Shown: in pieces, positions 39,901-44,964 of the stretch
How positions within the stretch are numbered: position 1 is the first letter of the stretch
Layout: each line of letters opens with the position of its first letter
Translations under genes and position numbers: made by a program
Notes under the pieces: model-generated
The model's database searches: none
The model's input: the letters and a program-made list of their open reading frames with translations, nothing else
Told to the model about the DNA's origin: nothing
DNA from: Clostridiales bacterium
GTDB taxonomy: Bacteria; Bacillota; Clostridia; Oscillospirales; Oscillospiraceae
Assembly: GCA_022768185.1 (NCBI GenBank)
Contig: JALEMS010000073.1
Span: forward strand, 1 to 44,964
Direction: 5' to 3'
Length of the DNA stretch: 44,964 bases

Positions 39901-40174
39901 CGCTGCGGCAGGCGCGGCGCTCGCCAGCGCAGAGCAGCTCGGCGCGCTCTCGCGGCACATCGAGCTGCTGCTCTCGCGTATGGCCGGGGAGCTGCGGCAC
40001 GGCGGCATTGCGGCCGACCCGTGGTTCCGCAGTGCGGCGGAGAATGCCTGCGCCACGTGTGATTTCCGGGACGCGTGCCATTTTGACGAAGAAACGGACC
40101 GGCGCCGTGTGCTGGAAAAGCTGAAGGCGCCGGAGGTGTGGCAGCGGATCGGGGAGGAGGTGCGCCATGGCTGA
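36902..40174 (+). CDS. addB: ATP-dependent helicase/nuclease subunit B
   Basis: AddB forms with AddA the Firmicutes counterpart of RecBCD, which resects double-strand ends and responds to Chi. The 1090 residues start with a P-loop GRARTGKT (7-14). The C-terminal RecB-type nuclease has GKIDRVD and MDYKTGSKSF (about 890-900). Iron-sulfur cysteines are one in LEKLSSCRFAYYLQYGL (about 740) and the trio CATCDFRDAC (about 1051-1060), which clamp the nuclease domain. The start is ATG 36902, 6 bases after GGAGGGG; an ATG two codons earlier is too close to the site. The end overlaps addA by 8 bases. Confidence 0.95.
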   Translation: MLRLILGRARTGKTGRVMRQIGRRAAAGQGGSVLLVPEQYSHEAERELCAVCGDGLSRYAEVLSFTGLCRRVEDETGRPETMLDQGGRLLCMTLALQGVEPKLQTFRGAGRRAELQRTLLAAADELKSACVTPEALEQAAAQTGPPLSEKLHDLALVTAAYDAVTARSGADPADRLTRLAERIGHSSVGPGQHFFIDGFIDFTRQELEVLRALLAAGAELTVCLTCDGLEGTNEMFAASRRTARLLLEAARSRGLETAVETCAPPEERSPLQALEAHLFDYTAERFNAAGRVLLVRADGVTQECEYAAARCRQLVRETGCRWRDIAVAVRGYDTYRPALEAAFARYGVPLFSACRHDLLSRPLPVLVAAAFEVLQGGWEAADVMDLLRTDLFGLTPDETDALENYVLLWSVRGRGWLREWSMHPGGWGMEETDESRAALERLNALRARVAGPLQRLAEAGRETGTAAGQCAALAKFFEDIALPQRLQARAGALGAEGRAALAAEYAQLWGVMVQSLEQAAAVLGETPMEQEAFSKLYLLLLSQYDVGLIPVSLDQVSAGDMDRARRRGLRHLIVLGASDERLPRPAEDAGVLTDAERTQLGALGIELGGAEEDVGRELGLIYNCLTMPSETLCVVWPAAEEPSLVVTRLAALYGLEPTLPSADALRSEAAAPALELAAAALHGGGGAAGRAALAYFDADGRAKPLRAAAEACRGSLSERAAQALYGKRPRLSATGLEKLSSCRFAYYLQYGLRARPRRPADFQPPEMGTFLHFVLENVARALKETDGFDAPERAAVDRLTDGFIREYVSRTLNDFRDRTPRFIYLFGRLRETVRRIVWDMVSELARSDFRPLAFELEFDCLTQSRPDAPQLQLRGKIDRVDGWAHDGKLYLRVMDYKTGSKSFSLEDVWYGMNLQMLLYLFALARRDGPFGENVVPAGVLYVPARDKLVSAQCRDDEQAQKKRSDALRRSGLLLSDAAVLEAMEHGGQPMYLPVKYDGDGAAAGAALASAEQLGALSRHIELLLSRMAGELRHGGIAADPWFRSAAENACATCDFRDACHFDEETDRRRVLEKLKAPEVWQRIGEEVRHG

Positions 40175-43100
40175 ATTTACCCCCACGCCTGCCCAGGCGG
40201 CGGCCATCGGCTGCCGGGGGCGGAGCCTGCTGGTATCCGCTGCAGCCGGAAGCGGCAAGACGCGCGTGCTGACCGAGCGGCTGCTCGCCCGCCTGACCGA
40301 CCCGGACGACCCGGCGGACATCCGGGATTTTCTCATCATCACCTATACCAAGGCGGCCGCCGCCGAGCTGCGCACACGCATCTTCCGCGCGCTGACGGCG
40401 CGCGCTGCCGAGCACCCGGAGGATCATCGCCTGCGCCGGCAGGCCAATCTCTGCCTGCGTGCGCAGATCGGCACCATCCACAGCTGCTGCGCATCGCTGC
40501 TGCGCGAGAACAGCCGGCTGCTGTCGCTGCCGCCGGATTTCCGCGTGTGCGAGGAGGAGAAGGCGCAGGCGCTGCGGCAGCTGACGCTCGAGCGCGTGCT
40601 GGAGGCAGCGTATGAGGACCTGTCTGAGCCGGGCCTGCGGCAGCTGATCGATACGGTCGGCGCGGGCCGGGACGACCGGCGGCTGGCCGAGCTGATGCTT
40701 TCGCTGCACGCCCGGCTGCGCAGCCACTACGACGGCGCGGCCTGGGCCGGGCGCATTGCCGGGCAGATGGAACGCGCCGGAGCCGTGGCGGACACGGTGT
40801 GGGGCCGCGAGCTGCTGGGGCAGGCTGCGGCGGACGCGCGCTTCTGGCTCGACGAGCTGCAGGCGCTGCTCGACGCGCTGGACGAAGAGGACGGGCCGGT
40901 GAAGAAGGCATATGCCGCCAGCATCGCCGGCACGCGCGCCTCGCTCGAACGCTATGCGCAGGCGCTTGCGCGAGGCTGGGACGCGGCGCGCGAGGCCTGT
41001 CTCATCGAGTTTCCGCGCCTGGGCAGTCTGCGTAAGCCGCCCGACGCGGACTTCGGCGCGCAGATCAAGCGCCGCCGGGACGCCTGCAAAAAGGCGTGCG
41101 AGCGGTTTCCGGAGCTGTTTTTCGAGCCGGAGGCGGTGCTGCTGGAGGACATGGCGAAGGCAGCGCCCGCCATGCGCGCGCTGCTGCGTCTGACGCTGGA
41201 GTTCGACCGCGTGTATGCCGCAGAAAAGCGCCGGCGCGGCCTGCTGGACTTTTCCGACCTCGAGCATGAGGCCGCGCGCCTGCTGGTGACGCCGGACGGG
41301 CAGCGCACGCCGACCGCGCTGGCGCAGGCTGCGCGCTGGCGCGAGATCATGGTGGACGAATATCAGGACGTGTCGCGCCTGCAGGATCTGCTGTGCCGCG
41401 CCATGTCGAAAAACGGAGAGAACCTGTTTTTTGTCGGCGACGTCAAGCAGTCGATCTACCGCTTCCGGCTGGCCGACCCGACGGTGTTTCTGGAAAAATA
41501 TATGGCCTTTTCCGATGTGGAGGACGCGGAGCTGCCGCCGCTGCCGCCGGGACCGGAGCAGTCCGGCGTGCCGGAGGCGGACGGCGGCGGGCGCATCCTG
41601 CTGCGCGAGAATTTCCGCTCGCGCGGGGCGGTGCTCGATGCGGCCAACCAGGTGTTTTCCTGTATCATGTCGCGCGCGCTGGGCGAGCTGGACTATGACG
41701 AGGCCGCCGCGCTGCGCTGCGGTGTGCCGGCGGCGGCGGGCGGAAGTGTGCCGGAGCTGATTTTGCTGGCGCTCGACGGCGACGATGAGGACGACACGCC
41801 GGACAAATACACGCTGGAGGCCGAGTGGGTCGCCCGGCAGATCCGCACGCTGGTGGAGACCGGGTCCGTCTCCGTCCGCGGCGGGGACGGAGAGCGCCCG
41901 GCGGCCTACAGCGACGTGGCCATCCTGCTGCGCTCGGCCAACGCGGCTGCGCCGGCGTACCGCCGCGCGCTGGAGAAGTACGGCGTGCCGCTGGCGTCCG
42001 GGCCGGCGGGGGGATTTTTTGCCAGCACGGAGATCACGGTGATGCTGTCGCTGCTGGCGGTGATCGACAATCCGCATCAGGATGTGCCGCTCATCAGCGT
42101 GCTGCGCTCGCCGTTTTTCGGCTTTACAGCCGACGAGCTGGCCGACGTGCGCGCCGGATGCCGGGACGGCGATTTTTACACGGCGCTGTGCCGTCGCGGG
42201 GAGACGGACGAGAAATGCCGCGTGTTCCTCGACACGCTTGCCGCCCTGCGGCGGGACGCGCCGGATATGGAGACGGGCGATTTTGTGCGCCATGTCTGCC
42301 GCACGCTGCAGCTGGAGGCGCTGTGCACCGCCATGCGCGCGGGCGCGGCGCGCCGGGCCAACCTCGCGCTGCTCACCGAGTGTGCCGAGCGCTTTGCCGC
42401 CGGCGGCGGACGCGGGCTGCGGCGCTTTGTCGAGTGGCTGCGGCGTATGGCCGAGCGCGGCGAGGAGCCGTCCGGCGGAACGGACGCCGGAGGTGTGCGC
42501 ATCATGAGCGTGCACCGGTCGAAGGGGCTGGAGTTTCCCATTGTGTTCGTATGCGATCTGGCGCGGCGCTTCAACACGGGCGATCTGCGCGCCAGCGTGC
42601 TGGTGCACCCGGAGCTGGGCCTCGGTCCGCGTGCGGTGGACGAGGAGCGCGGCGTCGAATATCCCACGCTGGCCCGCCGCGCCATTGAGGAGCGGCTGCG
42701 GCGTGAGCTGCTGTCGGAAGAGATGCGCGTGCTGTACGTGGCAATGACGCGCGCGCGTGACCGGCTGTATCTGACAGCTGCGGTAAAAAACCCGGAGAAA
42801 AAGGTCGAGACGCTGCAGAACGGCGGCCCGGCCGCGCCGCAGCTGCTGCGCCGGGCGTCGTCACCCGTCGACTGGCTGATCCGCGCTGCCGGCGCGGGGC
42901 AGGCGCTGCGTCTGCGCATCGTGCCGGACGCTGCGTCCGATGGGGCGCTGCCGGAGGCGGAGGCGGAGGAGACCGCGGCGCAGGACGTCCCGGCCGAGGC
43001 GGTGGCCGCACTGCGGGAACGGCTGGAGTATGTCTATCCGCACGCGGCGGCGCAGGCGCTGCCCTCCAAGCTGACGGCGACGGGCATCCGCGCGCTGGCG

Positions 43101-43718
43101 GAGCCGTCGGACGGCGTGCCGCTCGAGCCGGGATGCGCGCCGTCGTTCGAGCTGCCGGACTTCCTGCGTGCGCAGCGGCCTGCCTCGGCGGCGGAGCGCG
43201 GCACGGCGGCGCACCGGCTGCTGCAGTGCATGGATCTGGCGCGTGGCGTGCGCGAGGGAGCGGCGGCGGAGCGCGACCGACTGCTGGCGAGCCGCCGGCT
43301 GACGGCGCGGGAGGCGCAGATCGCCGATCTCGCGGCGGTGGACCGGTTTCTGGCCTCGCCTTTGTGCGCGCGTATTCTGGCGGCCGACCGGGTCGAGCGC
43401 GAGCTGCGGTTTTCCGTTTTGTGTCCGGCAAGCGCCTTTTTCCCGGACGGGCCGGAGGACGAGGTGCTGCTGCAGGGCGTGGTGGACTGCTGCATTGAGG
43501 AGCGCGGCAGGCTCACGGTCATCGACTACAAGACCGACCGCGTGCGCGGCGCAGCCCTGCAGGCGCGCGCGCGGGAATACGCCGCGCAGGTGCGCGCCTA
43601 TGCGCTGGCCATGACGCGCCTGACCGGCCTGCCCGTGCGGGAGACGGTGCTGTATTTCCTCGCAGCGGGGCAGGCGGTGACGCTGGAGGCGGAGGACGCG
43701 CCCGGCGCCCGGCTCTGA
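40167..43718 (+). CDS. addA: ATP-dependent helicase/nuclease subunit A
   Basis: This 1183-residue UvrD-like 3'-5' helicase with a C-terminal nuclease domain has Walker A SAAAGSGKT (24-32), motif Ia TYTKAAAAELRTRI (about 58-71), DEYQDVSRLQ (about 395-404), GDVKQSIYRFR (about 422-432), HRSKGLEFPIVFV (about 782-794), YVAMTRARDRLYLT (about 855-868) and nuclease VIDYKTDRV near 1118. It starts inside the end of addB with GGGGAGGAGG upstream, so both are made together. Confidence 0.97.
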   Translation: MAEFTPTPAQAAAIGCRGRSLLVSAAAGSGKTRVLTERLLARLTDPDDPADIRDFLIITYTKAAAAELRTRIFRALTARAAEHPEDHRLRRQANLCLRAQIGTIHSCCASLLRENSRLLSLPPDFRVCEEEKAQALRQLTLERVLEAAYEDLSEPGLRQLIDTVGAGRDDRRLAELMLSLHARLRSHYDGAAWAGRIAGQMERAGAVADTVWGRELLGQAAADARFWLDELQALLDALDEEDGPVKKAYAASIAGTRASLERYAQALARGWDAAREACLIEFPRLGSLRKPPDADFGAQIKRRRDACKKACERFPELFFEPEAVLLEDMAKAAPAMRALLRLTLEFDRVYAAEKRRRGLLDFSDLEHEAARLLVTPDGQRTPTALAQAARWREIMVDEYQDVSRLQDLLCRAMSKNGENLFFVGDVKQSIYRFRLADPTVFLEKYMAFSDVEDAELPPLPPGPEQSGVPEADGGGRILLRENFRSRGAVLDAANQVFSCIMSRALGELDYDEAAALRCGVPAAAGGSVPELILLALDGDDEDDTPDKYTLEAEWVARQIRTLVETGSVSVRGGDGERPAAYSDVAILLRSANAAAPAYRRALEKYGVPLASGPAGGFFASTEITVMLSLLAVIDNPHQDVPLISVLRSPFFGFTADELADVRAGCRDGDFYTALCRRGETDEKCRVFLDTLAALRRDAPDMETGDFVRHVCRTLQLEALCTAMRAGAARRANLALLTECAERFAAGGGRGLRRFVEWLRRMAERGEEPSGGTDAGGVRIMSVHRSKGLEFPIVFVCDLARRFNTGDLRASVLVHPELGLGPRAVDEERGVEYPTLARRAIEERLRRELLSEEMRVLYVAMTRARDRLYLTAAVKNPEKKVETLQNGGPAAPQLLRRASSPVDWLIRAAGAGQALRLRIVPDAASDGALPEAEAEETAAQDVPAEAVAALRERLEYVYPHAAAQALPSKLTATGIRALAEPSDGVPLEPGCAPSFELPDFLRAQRPASAAERGTAAHRLLQCMDLARGVREGAAAERDRLLASRRLTAREAQIADLAAVDRFLASPLCARILAADRVERELRFSVLCPASAFFPDGPEDEVLLQGVVDCCIEERGRLTVIDYKTDRVRGAALQARAREYAAQVRAYALAMTRLTGLPVRETVLYFLAAGQAVTLEAEDAPGARL

Positions 43719-43736
43719 GAAAAATGCAAAAAACGC

Positions 43737-43765
43737 TTGCATTGGGGGCGAGGGTATGGTAAAAT
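43737..43765 (+). promoter_or_regulatory. Promoter of rpmE
   Basis: TTGCAT (43737-43742), a 17-base spacer ending in extended TGG, and TAAAAT (43760-43765). Confidence 0.75.
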
Positions 43766-43831
43766 TCCTTTTGCGTCTTGTAACCCCCGCACGAACGGGC
43801 ATCAAGGCAGCACACAAAGAGGTGAAAGATC

Positions 43832-44032
43832 ATGAAGGAAGGCATCCATCCCAAGTATTATAAGACCACCATTCGCTGCGCCTGCGGCGAAGTGATTGAG
43901 ACCGGCTCCACCAAGCAGGACATCACCGTTGAGATCTGCTCGAAGTGCCACCCGTTCTACACCGGCAAGCAGAAGCTGGTCGACACCAGCGGCCGCGTTG
44001 ACAAGTTCAACAAGAAGTTCGGCCTCAAGTAA
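43832..44032 (+). CDS. rpmE: 50S ribosomal protein L31, zinc-binding type
   Basis: This 66-residue protein has the start [19 protein letters not shown] and zinc cysteines C16, C18, C36 and C39 ([27 protein letters not shown]). It is the zinc-containing RpmE form rather than the zinc-free YtiA/RpmE2. AGAGGTGAAAG precedes ATG 43832. Own promoter and terminator. Confidence 0.97.
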   Translation: MKEGIHPKYYKTTIRCACGEVIETGSTKQDITVEICSKCHPFYTGKQKLVDTSGRVDKFNKKFGLK

Positions 44033-44047
44033 GGCGAGCATGCCGCC

Positions 44048-44083
44048 AAAGCCCTGCAGGTTTTCTGCAGGGCTTTGCTATTT
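44048..44083 (+). terminator. Terminator of rpmE
   Basis: AAAGCCCTGCAG (44048-44059) pairs with CTGCAGGGCTTT (44065-44076), loop GTTTT, followed by a T-rich GCTATTTT. Confidence 0.9.
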
Positions 44084-44131
44084 TCAGGACAGCGTTCCGC
44101 CGGAGGAGCGTCTGCCCGCGAAAATTTCCGC

Positions 44132-44160
44132 TTACATTCCGGCGAAATTTGTGCTATACT
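44132..44160 (+). promoter_or_regulatory. Promoter of the CarD-like gene
   Basis: TTACAT (44132-44137), a 17-base spacer with extended TGC, and TATACT (44155-44160). A second TATAAT-like sequence (GTATAAT) follows at 44164-44170. Confidence 0.65.
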
Positions 44161-44237
44161 ATACGTATAATTGCCCGCCGGGAGACGGGCAGCTCAATTT
44201 TGTCCGCCCGGGGCGGATGCTGGGGGAGAGATGAAGC

Positions 44238-44759
44238 TTGTTTGAGGTTGGAGATCTGGTTCAGTACGGCGGCATGGGCGTCTGCCGTGTCCGGGAGCTG
44301 CGCACGGTGTGCGCTTCCCGCACACAGCCGGGCGGACAGGAGCAGCTTTATTACGTGCTGCAGCCGCTGTATCAGAACTGCGAGGTGTCCATTCCGGTCG
44401 ACAACAAAAAGGTGCTCATGCGCCCGGTCATCACGCGGGAGGAGGCGCTGGCCCTCATCGACGCCATCCCGGACGCGGAGCCGGAGGCCTATCACGACAG
44501 CAGCTTTCAGCGTCTGGCAGAGCATTACCGGCAGAGCATCGTCAGCTGCGACTGCGCCGATCTGCTGGAGTTGACTCGTTCGCTTTACGCAAAGAAGCGC
44601 GAGGCTGAAAGCCGCAAAAAGAAGCTCGGCGTGATCGACGAGCGCTTCATGCGCCGGGCCGAGGAGCTGCTGTTCGGCGAGCTGGCCGTGGCGCTGGAGA
44701 TCGAGCGGGAGGATGTGCCGGATTACATTGCCGAGCGGCTGAGCCGCCGCGGGGGCTGA
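44238..44759 (+). CDS. CarD/CdnL-family RNA polymerase-binding regulator
   Basis: This 173-residue protein has an N-terminal Tudor-like RNA polymerase-interacting domain (about 1-62; FEVGDLVQYGGMGVCRVREL, YYVLQPLYQNCEVSIPVDN) and a helical C-terminal DNA-contacting domain (about 70-165; TREEALALIDAIP, LELTRSLYAKKREAE, RRAEELLFGELAVALEI). CarD proteins stabilise the open promoter complex and set rRNA and growth-related transcription. The start is TTG 44238 with GGGGGAGAG upstream; an overlapping ATG (44231) is out of frame and reads only four codons. Pairing with an rpmE gene fits a growth-related role. Confidence 0.88.
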   Translation: MFEVGDLVQYGGMGVCRVRELRTVCASRTQPGGQEQLYYVLQPLYQNCEVSIPVDNKKVLMRPVITREEALALIDAIPDAEPEAYHDSSFQRLAEHYRQSIVSCDCADLLELTRSLYAKKREAESRKKKLGVIDERFMRRAEELLFGELAVALEIEREDVPDYIAERLSRRGG

Positions 44760-44837
44760 CGGCGGCCCGAAGAGCAATCAGTTTCGCGCCTGCTGCGCCG
44801 CGCAGCGGGCTAAATGCGTTCGTGTGGAGGAAACCGT

Positions 44838-44964
44838 ATGTATTTTCTCATCGCCGCAGCGCTTCTGCCTGCTGTGCTGCTTCTGCTGTACATTTACCGA
44901 AAGGATTGCGTTGAGCGCGAGCCGCCGCGCCTGCTGGCAAAGCTGCTGCTGTTCGGCGTGCTGT
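44838..44964 (+). CDS. PrsW-like intramembrane metalloprotease, 5' fragment
   Basis: Only the first 42 codons are in the window. They encode one hydrophobic helix (about 3-18) followed by YIYRKDCVEREPPRLLAKLLLFG, which matches the start of PrsW-family proteins (an N-terminal helix, then a YxxDxxExEP-like loop and a second helix). PrsW cleaves anti-sigma factors in Bacillus. GTGGAGG precedes ATG 44838. The catalytic motifs lie beyond the edge, so the call rests on the N-terminus only. Confidence 0.6.
   Translation, partial: MYFLIAAALLPAVLLLLYIYRKDCVEREPPRLLAKLLLFGVL

Noticed and set aside
1-44964. CRISPR arrays, insertion sequences, prophage or tRNA/rRNA genes
   Set aside because: No regularly spaced repeats, transposase or integrase frames, attachment-site pairs, or cloverleaf/rRNA sequences were recognised on reading both strands.

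Overview
The window looks like chromosome from a high-GC member of the Clostridia (Oscillospiraceae-like, Firmicutes). This rests on strong Shine-Dalgarno sites, clear TTGACA/TATAAT-type promoters, the hprK-murB-rapZ-yvcK-whiA block, AddAB instead of RecBCD, a four-cysteine L28, CarD- and PrsW-type genes, and glycyl radical metabolism. The assignment is inferred from gene content and families, not from a database search. There are no phage, insertion-sequence, CRISPR, tRNA or rRNA features. Most of the window is core chromosome, with one accessory-looking catabolic cluster at about 20.0-26.3 kb.

Layout. 1-6.3 kb, minus strand: an EF-G paralogue (cut by the window edge), a large membrane protein that appears to be a catalytically dead P-type ATPase relative, rlmB and metK. 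6.4-7.3 kb, plus: a rhomboid-like protein lacking the protease residues, with a zinc-ribbon tail. 7.4-11.3 kb, minus: sbcC and sbcD. 11.6-14.4 kb, plus: an OmpR-type response regulator and a multi-pass sensor kinase, followed by stacked terminators. 14.5-17.05 kb, minus: two overlapping CNNM/CorC-type paralogues. 17.25-19.96 kb, plus: a Cys/Met-rich leader peptide with a transcription attenuator, then metY and mnmA. 20.07-26.03 kb, minus: a glycyl radical enzyme (GRE) with its activating enzyme, an OFA-type MFS transporter and a Crp/Fnr regulator. 26.34-34.5 kb, minus: hprK-murB-rapZ-yvcK-whiA-dnaE. 34.7 kb to the end, plus: rpmB, a glycine-riboswitch-controlled Na+/amino-acid symporter, addB-addA, rpmE, a CarD-like regulator and the first 42 codons of a PrsW-like gene.

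How the parts work together. The metY-mnmA unit seems to be controlled by ribosome stalling on a 37-residue peptide containing 6 Cys and 6 Met. Its end overlaps the first of four RNA segments that can form alternative protector, antiterminator and terminator hairpins. This links cysteine/methionine supply to sulfhydrylation of O-acetylhomoserine and to tRNA thiolation. I rate it the best candidate for an undescribed system. The second is the GRE cluster. Its enzyme has the glycyl radical loop and thiyl cysteine but lacks the Cys-x-Glu motif of the well-known eliminating GREs. The promoter ahead of its activase has a -10 without a well-placed -35, and a palindrome centred about 44 bp upstream of the predicted start, which fits control by the neighbouring Crp/Fnr protein. 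Three proteins are catalytically altered relatives of well-known enzymes: the EF-G paralogue, the P-type ATPase-like protein and the rhomboid-like protein.
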